Source: Thermoplasmatota archaeon (GTDB taxonomy: Archaea > Thermoplasmatota > Thermoplasmata > Thermoplasmatales > Thermoplasmataceae). From it: a stretch of 11,392 nt of DNA. Below the pieces are notes generated by a model. The model worked only from the letters and a program-made list of their open reading frames with translations. It did no database searches and was not told the origin of the DNA. The position numbers were made by a program, and so were the translations under genes. Shown in pieces: positions 1 through 6,170 of this stretch. The stretch covers positions 1 to 11,392 of the forward strand of contig JAMCUV010000049.1 of the NCBI GenBank assembly GCA_023379345.1, given 5' to 3'. The number at the start of each line of letters is the position of its first letter. Position 1 is the stretch's first letter.

Positions 1-251
1 CGGGAATAGTATTCCTTTATGGCGCTCAGGGTGGCAGTGGTGGTACCGCTTGAGTTCCAGTCAAAGCCTATGGCCAGGGAAAGGGAATGGAACCAGAATG
101 GATCGGATACCTTTTCCAGATATTCCTCCACCCCAAACCGCTCTATTATCAGGTCTGAAATGAGCCCTCCAAGTTTCACCATTCTGCGATAAAGGTATTC
201 AGGGGGGTGGCCGTAATGGAGCGGAAGAATTGCTGAGCCTTTTCTTTCCAA
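1..251 (-). CDS. DUF763 family protein, N-terminal part (runs off the window)
   Basis: Reading leftward, a frame opens at a TTG codon (251-249) and stays open to the window edge, giving 83 residues. It begins MERKGSAILPLHYG and later shows DPFWFHSLSLAIGFDWNSSG followed by TTTATLSAIKEYY. The LPLHYG start, the D-P-x-W-F segment and the G-F-D-W-x-S-S-G-x-T-T block are hallmarks of DUF763, a family widespread in archaea and some bacteria whose biochemical role is not established. An in-frame stop lies 12 bases upstream of the TTG and no ATG or GTG intervenes, so TTG is the only reasonable start. A TATA-like CTTAAAATTA (271-280) lies about 25 bases upstream, which suggests a leaderless mRNA. The gene has the same orientation as the ribosomal operon across the insertion sequence. 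The C-terminal part is outside the window. Confidence 0.82.
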   Translation of the reverse strand, partial: MERKGSAILPLHYGHPPEYLYRRMVKLGGLISDLIIERFGVEEYLEKVSDPFWFHSLSLAIGFDWNSSGTTTATLSAIKEYYS

Positions 252-270
252 TGCACAGTCATGGCGTCAG

Positions 271-280
271 TAATTTTAAG
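271..280 (-). promoter_or_regulatory. TATA-like box for the DUF763 gene
   Basis: On the minus strand the sequence reads CTTAAAATTA, centred about 25 bases upstream of the TTG start at 251. This is the distance expected between an archaeal TATA box and its transcription start, so transcription would begin at or near the start codon. No Shine-Dalgarno sequence is visible. Confidence 0.45.
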
Positions 281-362
281 ATTTTCCGGGATAAGGTCTT
301 CCCATGCTACTTATGAACAAAACAACAATAATTGCTAAGATGTAATTCAAAAAAAGAGAAAT

Positions 363-384
363 AGGGATAATCAACCCTTAACTC
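363..384 (+). repeat. Left terminal inverted repeat of the IS
   Basis: The 22-base segment consists of AGGGATA, a 6-base spacer and CCTTAACTC. It pairs with the reverse complement of 1884-1906 apart from the spacer. The transposase stop codon (385-383) lies inside it. A run of seven T follows at 388-394. Confidence 0.72.
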
Positions 385-1762
385 AAGTTTTTTTACGTAA
401 TATGTCAAGATCAATCTTCAGATCCGAAACTAGATCCTTTGCCTTTTTCGGCACCTCACTCATGATCTCACCTTTCTCCATCCTGTACATCTTGATCCTT
501 GACAGTATGAGGAGAACATCCCTCACACTGTATTTCCCGTCTATCATGTTCAGGATCTGGAAGTGAAGGTACAGCGACAGCAGGTTGAGGAACATGTATG
601 TGGAAATCATGCTGTCATCCCTCAGATACGAACGATCTGCCTCAAGATCGTTCTTGTACACATTGAATGCGTATTCCACATATTCACGCTGCTTGTACAG
701 GCGATATATTCTCTCAGGTTCATCATTCAGGTCTGAGAGAAGATAGAGCTTCCCGAAATTGATCTCATTTTCATCATACTGCTTCCTGCTTCTCCTGTTT
801 TCGCCAATCCTGATGAGGTAATCCTTCTCCTCCTCGCTTTTGAGAATCGGATCTTCGTAAACGTAGACATCATTCTCTCTCTTCCAGTACTTCACCGGTT
901 TCCCATCGTACAGAAACACGTTCATGAAATGTTCAGGTTCAGGTATGAGTGATGAATTCCTTCTCAGTGGTATGATGTAGCTGAGATGTTTCCTCTTCAG
1001 CTTTCTGATGTTATCTGAGGAGAAGAATCCCTTATCAGCAACAATGACGCACTTTTCAACGCCTGCCATGTCAATGGTCTCTGACATTGCAGTAACATCA
1101 CCTATTGATCCTGGGAGTATCCTGACAAATGTTGGCACTGTCCTTGTTGCTGAAAAGAGCATCATTACATTGATCTGGGGAATATGCATCCCCTTTGAAT
1201 TGTGGCCCAGCTCAAGGAATGATGCGTTCTCTGACCTGGAGAATACTGCTGTGGAATCCATGAGGACATATTCACCCTTCTCCGTGAGTCTTTTCATGAC
1301 CCTGATGCTCTGATCCCATGGAAGGGATGAAAGCATCCTGGACAGTGAATCCGGGGACATGCTCTCATCCATTATCCTGCATAGATATGTCTTCCCGTAC
1401 AGATAGTGCATGGACTTCATGGGCAGCGGCTGTATATTTCTCAACATTACATATGAGATTATGCGTTCCCACATGGTTGGATATATCTCCTTCAGTACAG
1501 GTATGACTGTCCTCTCCGCTATTCCATATAACAGGGCAATGTTCCCGTATTCATAATCCGATCTCACCAGTCCCATGGACCGCGGTTTCACAATGCCATC
1601 ATGCGTTACAACCCCAAGATACTGGCCAGTGATCTTGTCTGCCCTTTTCTTCTCCCTATTCCATCTGCTGGTCATCTCATAGGCGTAATATCTGTTTCCG
1701 GAAACACGAATCTCAACACCCTTTGTCTTGTATTTTTTTACCCAGTCAGGAAGGGCAGTCAT
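383..1762 (-). CDS. IS4-superfamily DDE transposase
   Basis: The 459-residue protein catalyses cut-and-paste movement of the surrounding element. The RNase H-like catalytic core is visible: D169 in VLMDSTAV, D243 in VIVADKGFF, and E363 within YKQREYVEYAFNVYK. The last segment fits the Y-x2-R-x3-E-x6-K (YREK) signature of the IS4 group exactly, and the length is normal for the family. The frame is open a further 19 codons upstream, but I place the start at the ATG at 1762 (MTALPDW). A good TATA-like box (TTTATACATA, 1781-1790) lies about 24 bases before that ATG, inside the longer alternative. No frameshift or internal stop is present, so the enzyme may be active. No accessory gene is present. 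Confidence 0.9.
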   Translation of the reverse strand: MTALPDWVKKYKTKGVEIRVSGNRYYAYEMTSRWNREKKRADKITGQYLGVVTHDGIVKPRSMGLVRSDYEYGNIALLYGIAERTVIPVLKEIYPTMWERIISYVMLRNIQPLPMKSMHYLYGKTYLCRIMDESMSPDSLSRMLSSLPWDQSIRVMKRLTEKGEYVLMDSTAVFSRSENASFLELGHNSKGMHIPQINVMMLFSATRTVPTFVRILPGSIGDVTAMSETIDMAGVEKCVIVADKGFFSSDNIRKLKRKHLSYIIPLRRNSSLIPEPEHFMNVFLYDGKPVKYWKRENDVYVYEDPILKSEEEKDYLIRIGENRRSRKQYDENEINFGKLYLLSDLNDEPERIYRLYKQREYVEYAFNVYKNDLEADRSYLRDDSMISTYMFLNLLSLYLHFQILNMIDGKYSVRDVLLILSRIKMYRMEKGEIMSEVPKKAKDLVSDLKIDLDILRKKT

Positions 1763-1780
1763 ATTACATAGTATGCGTAA

Positions 1781-1790
1781 TATGTATAAA
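1781..1790 (-). promoter_or_regulatory. TATA-like box for the transposase
   Basis: The minus strand reads TTTATACATA, centred about 24 bases upstream of the ATG at 1762. This spacing fits leaderless transcription of the transposase and helps decide its start. The box partly coincides with a subterminal repeat (1776-1794), so transposase binding there could repress its own gene; that is speculation. Confidence 0.5.
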
Positions 1791-1883
1791 GATCTTTCGC
1801 AATATGTTGAAGATGCCATATAACAGGCACTTCATGAAGATTAAAGTGTGAGAAAAGGCGATCCCTATTGCACAAAAAACAAG

Positions 1884-1906
1884 GAGTTAAGGATCAACGT
1901 ATCCCT
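1884..1906 (-). repeat. Right terminal inverted repeat of the IS
   Basis: Read on the minus strand it is AGGGATA, a 7-base spacer and CCTTAACTC, followed by CTTGTTTTTTG (1873-1883). It matches the left end with one gap and a divergent spacer. It ends four bases past the rps27ae stop codon. Confidence 0.72.
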
Positions 1907-1910
1907 TGAA

Positions 1911-2165
1911 TTACTCTTTCTTCTGTTCTTCTTTCTTCTCGGCTTCCTTCTTGGCGGGAGCCTTCTCTTTCTTGGCTTTTGGTTTAGTTTCCTTTGGTTT
2001 CTGTTCCTGAGCCTTTGGTTCTTTCTTTATTTCTGTATAACCGCATCTCCCGCAGGTGAAACGATCGGCATGTTCTGCCAGAAATACACCGGGCCCACAT
2101 CTGGGGCAAAATCTTCTCTTCCTGACCAGCTTGGAATCCTCGAGGACATAGAGTTCACGCTTCAT
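1911..2165 (-). CDS. rps27ae: 30S ribosomal protein S27ae with Lys/Glu-rich tail
   Basis: This small zinc-ribbon protein of the small ribosomal subunit has 84 residues. Residues 1-46 form the family core: MKRELYVLED, then CPRCGPGVFLAEHADRFTCGRCGY, with four zinc ligands C20, C23, C38 and C41. Residues 47-84 contain only K, E, P, A, Q and T and look disordered and highly charged. Archaeal S27ae is usually little longer than the zinc-ribbon core, so this tail is an extension. The ATG at 2165 overlaps the last base of the rps24e stop (TGATG). A GTG one codon upstream (2168) is an alternative start. The overlap implies translational coupling to rps24e. The stop codon sits four bases from the IS right end. 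Confidence 0.93.
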   Translation of the reverse strand: MKRELYVLEDSKLVRKRRFCPRCGPGVFLAEHADRFTCGRCGYTEIKKEPKAQEQKPKETKPKAKKEKAPAKKEAEKKEEQKKE

Positions 2166-2470
2166 CACTGGCCTTCACCCTCTTTGTTCTTGAGCCCGTT
2201 CCTGATCAGTTCATAATCCGGTTCATAAAGCATTGCGCTTTCCTTATCCTTGTATATCTTGGAGTACCCCTTGACCTCATTTTTCCCTGTTTCCTGAAGG
2301 TTCCTCTCAACTATTACAAGATCCTTCGGAGATCCTGTATTCTTGGCAATAATTTCCCTGATCTTGTCTCTGCTTGGTGTGGGCTCATCTTTGAAAACAA
2401 GCCTGTACCTGACCTCCTTTCTATGCAGGAGAACATTGTCATTCACGTTTTCTATTTTCAATTCTGGCAT
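2165..2470 (-). CDS. rps24e: 30S ribosomal protein S24e
   Basis: The 101-residue protein belongs to the archaeal/eukaryotic S24e family of the small ribosomal subunit. It shows the family pattern of an N-terminal beta strand (ELKIENVNDNVLLHRKEVRYRLVF), then TPSRDKIREIIAKNTG, LVIVERNLQETGKNEVKGYSKIYKD and a C-terminal tyrosine-rich helix (MLYEPDYELIRNGL). Its ATG at 2470 lies inside the end of the dephospho-CoA kinase gene (13-base overlap), and its stop overlaps the start of rps27ae. All three genes are therefore probably read from one mRNA with coupled translation. Length is normal. Confidence 0.95.
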   Translation of the reverse strand: MPELKIENVNDNVLLHRKEVRYRLVFKDEPTPSRDKIREIIAKNTGSPKDLVIVERNLQETGKNEVKGYSKIYKDKESAMLYEPDYELIRNGLKNKEGEGQ

Positions 2471-2973
2471 CTGATTTCCATCCTTTCAATTAGTGTTTTA
2501 ACCTCATCCTTAATGGCTTCGTCCACTTTGATGCAGGCCATGCCCACATCCGGAACTCCGTAGGTTACCACTGTATTTATGTCTGAATAAAAAATTATTG
2601 GTATAACCGCGAGATCCTCCTCGCCATCCACCTCAATTCTTCCGCCGTTCCCGGAGAGCATTCTCTTTATGAGAAGAAACATGTCATGGGTAATCGCCCC
2701 AGGCGGGTTCCGCACATGCTCCGATCCGGCCTGACTCTGGAATTCCCCCCGAATATTTCTCTTGGTCCTGAGATCCACGACCTCCAGGAAGGGTTGTATT
2801 CCATTCTTGTGTAGAACTTCTGTTGTCACGTCTCCAACGGAAATTATGCGGGATTTCGCTGACATTGCACGAACCTCAGAAGGAGTGCACAGCTTCCCGG
2901 CATAGCTTGCTATGTTCTCCCTAAGCTCATTTCCTACGAGAAATTCATTGCCTGACCTTAATTGCATATGCAC
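2458..2973 (-). CDS. GTP-dependent dephospho-CoA kinase (DUF359 family)
   Basis: This enzyme performs the last step of coenzyme A synthesis in archaea, phosphorylating the 3'-hydroxyl of dephospho-CoA with GTP; it is unrelated to bacterial CoaE. Family motifs are visible: SVGDVTT (residues 45-51), DLRTKR (67-72), NPPG (89-92), GEEDL (117-121) and YGVPDVG (138-144). The length of 171 residues is typical. The start may be the ATG at 2973 or the one at 2967. Either way the beginning overlaps the end of spt4 by over 20 bases, and the end overlaps rps24e by 13 bases. The position between spt4 and rps24e is a recurrent archaeal arrangement, so CoA synthesis appears tied to transcription and translation genes. 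Confidence 0.92.
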   Translation of the reverse strand: MHMQLRSGNEFLVGNELRENIASYAGKLCTPSEVRAMSAKSRIISVGDVTTEVLHKNGIQPFLEVVDLRTKRNIRGEFQSQAGSEHVRNPPGAITHDMFLLIKRMLSGNGGRIEVDGEEDLAVIPIIFYSDINTVVTYGVPDVGMACIKVDEAIKDEVKTLIERMEIRCQN

Positions 2974-3139
2974 CAGGTTCTGTAATGCCTGCCCTCTCTG
3001 CTATTATGGAAAGTTTTGGTTCAGTCACGATGACGAACCCAAACCATTCTGCCGATGTCTTCTCTTCCCCGTGTATGGGGCAGTTCTTCTCTGTGGTGAT
3101 AAGGTGACACTTCTTGCATGCCCTGTAAACCTGCTTCAT
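2945..3139 (-). CDS. spt4: Transcription elongation factor Spt4 (RpoE'')
   Basis: The 64-residue zinc protein is the archaeal Spt4, which binds Spt5 and raises RNA polymerase processivity. It has the family layout: ACKKC near the N terminus (C8, C11), a second metal-binding knuckle NCPIHGE (C20, H23), then SAEWFGFVIVTEPKLSIIAERAG and the closing PGAYAIKVR. Most Spt4 proteins have CPxC in the second knuckle; here the fourth ligand is histidine, which can still hold zinc. It begins nine bases after rpo7 and overlaps the following kinase gene, so it is inside the same operon. Confidence 0.93.
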   Translation of the reverse strand: MKQVYRACKKCHLITTEKNCPIHGEEKTSAEWFGFVIVTEPKLSIIAERAGITEPGAYAIKVRQ

Positions 3140-3148
3140 TTTCCTGCC

Positions 3149-3730
3149 TCAGTTCTCAATTTTCCTGGCGAGCCACTCCAGTTTGCCAAGTCCGCTCTGT
3201 TTCATGGTAAATCCAATCTTGCTGTCCTCAAGTGTTGAAGAATTGAGGTTCAGAGACACTATTCTGACTCTCACCCTGTCTCCGGCCTTGATGTCTCTCT
3301 TGGTTTCCTTACCGATAAACCTCTGGTTCGCCATATCCACATCTATTCTGTCATCCATTATCTGGCTCTTATGCAGGAGCCCCTCAAATGGCCCGAACTT
3401 GATGAACGCGCCAAAGTTCTGCACTGAAACCACGATGCCCTCCACAATCTCCTGCATTTCAGGATAATATGCGAGTGCCTTGAATTTGATTGATTGATAT
3501 ACACCGCCGTCTCCGTGCACTATGGTTCCTTCTCCCAGCCTTTCCACATTCATGATGGATACCACGTAGCACTTTCCCAGCATCCGGGTGTCGTCAGCCG
3601 GGTCCTTGAGATCGATGAGCTTTCCTTCAAGGGATCCTTTGGAAACATCCTTAACTGCCTCCCCGTAATCGAATCCCAGTTTCTCCGGTGGTATCCTGGC
3701 TATGTATTCATCTTCAATTATAATGTACAT
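3149..3730 (-). CDS. rpo7: DNA-directed RNA polymerase subunit Rpo7 (RpoE')
   Basis: This is the archaeal counterpart of eukaryotic Rpb7, which with Rpo4 forms the stalk of RNA polymerase. The 193 residues comprise the N-terminal domain (about 1-80, starting MYIIIEDEYIARIPPEKLG and including GKCYVVSI and GEGTIVHGDGG) and a C-terminal S1 RNA-binding domain (about 82-175: EIVEGIVVSVQNFGAFIKFG, then EGLLHKSQIMDD and AGDRVRVRIVSLN). Length is normal. A Shine-Dalgarno-like GGTGA ends three bases before the ATG. It is the first gene of the leftward operon rpo7-spt4-kinase-rps24e-rps27ae, so the operon promoter should lie in the 219-base gap to its right. Confidence 0.95.
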   Translation of the reverse strand: MYIIIEDEYIARIPPEKLGFDYGEAVKDVSKGSLEGKLIDLKDPADDTRMLGKCYVVSIMNVERLGEGTIVHGDGGVYQSIKFKALAYYPEMQEIVEGIVVSVQNFGAFIKFGPFEGLLHKSQIMDDRIDVDMANQRFIGKETKRDIKAGDRVRVRIVSLNLNSSTLEDSKIGFTMKQSGLGKLEWLARKIEN

Positions 3731-3949
3731 CCTTCACCTTCCCTGCTGAATGCCATTACCAGCAACTGCATTCATTCAAACGTACCCGGATGTGAGTCCA
3801 GGATTGTTGCGTTGCGTATTGGACAGCCTGACAGCAGGCATACGTTGCTGTATAATGACGGGAATTATTAATGTTGTGATACTGAAAACCATAACAGCAA
3901 TATATCCAAACCAGCAAACTAATAACAAGCTATTCATTACTTTCACATT
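3731..3949. promoter_or_regulatory. Divergent promoter region between rpo7 and the acyl-CoA dehydrogenase gene
   Basis: These 219 bases hold no convincing gene. On the minus strand GGTGA (3734-3738) is the ribosome-binding site of rpo7, although the spacing to the ATG is short (three bases). Candidate TATA elements for rpo7 are CATTATAC near 3849-3856 and ATTAATAATT near 3861-3870, giving a leader of roughly 90-120 bases. For the rightward gene, CTAATAACA near 3920-3928 is at the right distance for a leaderless start at 3950 but is a weak match, and ATATAT near 3899-3904 would give a short leader. Neither promoter is certain. Confidence 0.4.
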
Positions 3950-5107
3950 ATGGAAGAGAGCAGATTGCCTGAAACGCACGAGATCCTGAAGAATACGGTA
4001 AGGGAATTCGTTTCCAAAAAAGTAGCTCCTGTTGCAGCAACAATGGATGAGCATGACGAATTCCCGGTGGAAATATTCAGAGAAATGGGAAAGATGGGCC
4101 TGCTTGGGATAACCATTCCAGAGGAATTCGGAGGTTCAGGGATGGATTATCTTGCACAGGCCATAGTTACTGAGGAAATAGCCTATGAATCAGCATCCCT
4201 TGCACTCTCATATGCGGCACACAGCAATCTCTGTCTTGACAACCTTTACAGAAACGGCAGCAGGGAAATAAGGGAGAAATTCGTCCCAAAACTCTGCTCC
4301 GGCGAATGGATCGGTTCCCTGGCAATGACAGAGCCTGGGTCTGGTTCGGATGCGCTTGCAATGAAGTCGCAGGCAGTGAAGGAAAACGGCAGGTATTATC
4401 TCAGCGGTTCGAAAACCCTTATCACCAATGCGCCCTATTCCGATCTGTTGCTCACCTACGCCAGAACCGATGACGGGCATTCTGCGTTCGCTGTCCTGGC
4501 CACAGACACGGGTTTCTCCAGGGGCAACAAATTCTCGAAGATGGGAATGCGCGGTTCTCCAACCGGAACAGTCTTCTTTGACAGGATAGAGCTTGATCAT
4601 TCCCGCATACTTGGAAAAATCGGAGACGGGAAGCATATAATGCTCAGCGGCCTCAACTCAGAGCGGATCATACTGGCATTTCTGTTTATTGGGGTGGCAA
4701 GAAAGGCACTGGACATTGCCCTGAAGTATTCCATGGAAAGGAAACAGTCCGGCAGGCATCTTTATGAATTTCAGCTCATAGAGGAAAAATTAGCGTACAT
4801 GTATGTGCGATACAGGACAAGCCGGCTAATTTCCCAGGATGCTCTGGTAAAGGTGGAGGCTGATCCGCTGGATTCACTTTCAGCAGCATCAGCAGTGCTG
4901 CATGCGTCGGAAAGCGCCGAATACATTGCACGGGAAGCTATCCAGATACATGGCGGATATGGGTACGTGAAGGACTTTGGTGTGGAGCGTCTTCTACGTG
5001 ATGCAATCCTCGGGCAGATAGGTGGTGGGACCACAGAAATAAGGAAACACCTTATCTCATCTGCTCTGGTTAAAAGCTATAAGAGGGATGGGGTAATACC
5101 GGAATGA
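3950..5107 (+). CDS. Acyl-CoA dehydrogenase, isovaleryl/long-chain-like
   Basis: This FAD flavoenzyme would introduce the alpha-beta double bond into an acyl-CoA; the 385-residue length is standard. Family blocks are LAMTEPGSGSDA (124-135), LITN (157-160), GMRGSPTGTVFF (199-210), IHGGYGYVKDF (333-343) and GGTTEIRK (359-366). The catalytic glutamate of medium-chain enzymes (E376 in MCAD) is replaced by G359. Instead E238 in GLNSERIILA sits where isovaleryl-CoA and long-chain dehydrogenases carry theirs. LSYAAHSNLC (87-95) also resembles isovaleryl-CoA dehydrogenase, so leucine or branched-chain catabolism is likely but not proven. The usual RxxFG motif reads RKQSG (S267 for Phe). The stop lies three bases before nmd3. 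Confidence 0.9.
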   Translation: MEESRLPETHEILKNTVREFVSKKVAPVAATMDEHDEFPVEIFREMGKMGLLGITIPEEFGGSGMDYLAQAIVTEEIAYESASLALSYAAHSNLCLDNLYRNGSREIREKFVPKLCSGEWIGSLAMTEPGSGSDALAMKSQAVKENGRYYLSGSKTLITNAPYSDLLLTYARTDDGHSAFAVLATDTGFSRGNKFSKMGMRGSPTGTVFFDRIELDHSRILGKIGDGKHIMLSGLNSERIILAFLFIGVARKALDIALKYSMERKQSGRHLYEFQLIEEKLAYMYVRYRTSRLISQDALVKVEADPLDSLSAASAVLHASESAEYIAREAIQIHGGYGYVKDFGVERLLRDAILGQIGGGTTEIRKHLISSALVKSYKRDGVIPE

Positions 5108-5110
5108 AGT

Positions 5111-6124
5111 ATGAAGTGTATCGTCTGCGATAAGAATGAGGCAGTGGATCATGGGCAGTGCCTTGAGTGCCTGAGCAAGAGTTTGCAGATTTCTGTAACG
5201 GGTTCAATAGACATAACCATATGCCCCAAGTGTGGCTCATACAAGATAGGAAACAGGTGGCACAGATCAGCAATGAAGGCAAATCTGGCCTCAAAAATTG
5301 AAAAGCATATTTCCAGTGGCGAAACCGGAACGGAACTGAGGGTTGTTGCTGATTCCATTGAGATACAGAGGACTGACGGCAGGATTGACTTCCTTGTGAC
5401 TGCCGACTACAAGAACCTGGTGTCGCAGCCACGCAACCTGAGCATACCCGGAAAGATTCTTCTGAACAGCTGTCCAACCTGCAACAAGATCACGGGATCA
5501 TATTATGAGGCCATAATCCAGATGAGGACTCTTGACGCCGAATATTCTCCAATCATTGACAGTGCAATGGATCTCATCGATCCCTTCCTGGTCAACATGG
5601 AGAGCAGCTCAAATGATTCTTTTGTTTCAAAGATTGTGAGGCTCAGGGAAGGCCTTGATCTGTATATAGGCAAGAAGAATGATGCGCTTAAAATTTCAAA
5701 ATTCCTGCATGATAACTTCTTCTCGGAAATAAAGACCACGAAAAAGCTTGCCGGCAGGAAGGAAGGAGAGGACTTCTACCGTTACACATACCTTGTTAGA
5801 CTGATGAATCTCAAGGCAGGCACACTGATGTACCATAACGGGCTAACGTATATTCTTGAGACTGCCACGGCAAATACCCTGAAATTAATAGACGTTTCAT
5901 CGGAGAGAAGGCTGGACGTACAGCAGAATGACTTTTATTCTGGATCATACACATATTCCAGCGAGGTTGTTCCACTGAGGAAATATATTGTGCTCGCGTC
6001 TGGAAACGACGAGACACAGATAATGGACAGCGTTACATTCACCACTCACTATGTTAAGGGCAGTTTCAGTGGGGAGGTCAGTGCCTTTGAATATAACGGC
6101 AAATTTATAGTAAAGAGGAATTAG
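5111..6124 (+). CDS. nmd3: NMD3 family ribosomal large-subunit biogenesis protein
   Basis: The 337-residue protein matches archaeal NMD3. In eukaryotes NMD3 binds the nascent 60S subunit and mediates its nuclear export; in archaea it presumably acts in late large-subunit assembly. Four CxxC pairs are visible: C3/C6, C17/C20, C38/C41 and C121/C124. The first three form the N-terminal zinc region, and CPTCNKITGSYYEAIIQMR carries the conserved YYEAIxQxR block. The C-terminal half (about 220-337) is rich in beta strands, as expected for the eIF5A-like domains, and the nuclear export tail of eukaryotes is absent. The ATG at 5111 follows the dehydrogenase stop by three bases, so the two are probably cotranscribed although functionally unrelated. 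Confidence 0.9.
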   Translation: MKCIVCDKNEAVDHGQCLECLSKSLQISVTGSIDITICPKCGSYKIGNRWHRSAMKANLASKIEKHISSGETGTELRVVADSIEIQRTDGRIDFLVTADYKNLVSQPRNLSIPGKILLNSCPTCNKITGSYYEAIIQMRTLDAEYSPIIDSAMDLIDPFLVNMESSSNDSFVSKIVRLREGLDLYIGKKNDALKISKFLHDNFFSEIKTTKKLAGRKEGEDFYRYTYLVRLMNLKAGTLMYHNGLTYILETATANTLKLIDVSSERRLDVQQNDFYSGSYTYSSEVVPLRKYIVLASGNDETQIMDSVTFTTHYVKGSFSGEVSAFEYNGKFIVKRN

Positions 6125-6127
6125 CGG

Positions 6128-6142
6128 CATTATTATTATTCA
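6128..6142 (+). promoter_or_regulatory. Possible TATA element for the arginine deiminase gene
   Basis: The A/T-rich stretch ATTATTATTATTC lies 30-40 bases before the ATG at 6171. Transcription would start within about ten bases of the ATG, so the gene may have its own promoter within the 46-base gap after nmd3. The match is low in complexity and could be accidental. Confidence 0.3.
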
Positions 6143-6170
6143 ACCCTGTCATCTCCATCGGCGTGAACTT

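Larger units (their letters stand above)
363..1906 (-). mobile_element. Insertion sequence, IS4/IS1634-like superfamily, about 1.54 kb, apparently complete
   Basis: The element is bounded by imperfect terminal inverted repeats. The left end (363-384) and the reverse complement of the right end (1884-1906) share AGGGATA, then 6 or 7 divergent bases, then CCTTAACTC. Further in, both ends carry a GTTTTTT tract. Nearly all of the interior is one intact transposase gene, read leftward, whose stop codon overlaps the left repeat. I could not identify a target-site duplication; the flanking bases differ. The right end lies only four bases beyond the rps27ae stop codon. An alternative right end near 1859-1868, where the complement reads ATAGGGATCG, is possible but matches the left end over a shorter stretch. 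Assignment to IS4 rather than the related IS1634 family is not certain. Confidence 0.8.

Noticed and set aside
343..1913. TAATTCAA near the left IS end and its complement at the right end as an extended terminal repeat
   Set aside because: The left copy is separated from AGGGAT by 12 bases while the right copy is adjacent, so it does not align as part of one repeat; it is noted only as a curiosity.
1848..2216. Rightward open frame of 122 codons with a run of Phe/Leu
   Set aside because: It is the complement of the Lys/Glu-rich rps27ae tail, whose AAG/GAA codons read as CTT/TTC; the apparent membrane segment is an artefact.
3776..4054. Leftward open frame across the rpo7/dehydrogenase gap
   Set aside because: It overlaps the start of the well-supported dehydrogenase gene, shows no recognisable domain, and would fill the divergent promoter region.
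4208..4636. Leftward 142-codon frame inside the dehydrogenase gene
   Set aside because: It is a shadow of the real gene; its composition is unlike a protein family and the forward strand matches acyl-CoA dehydrogenase throughout.
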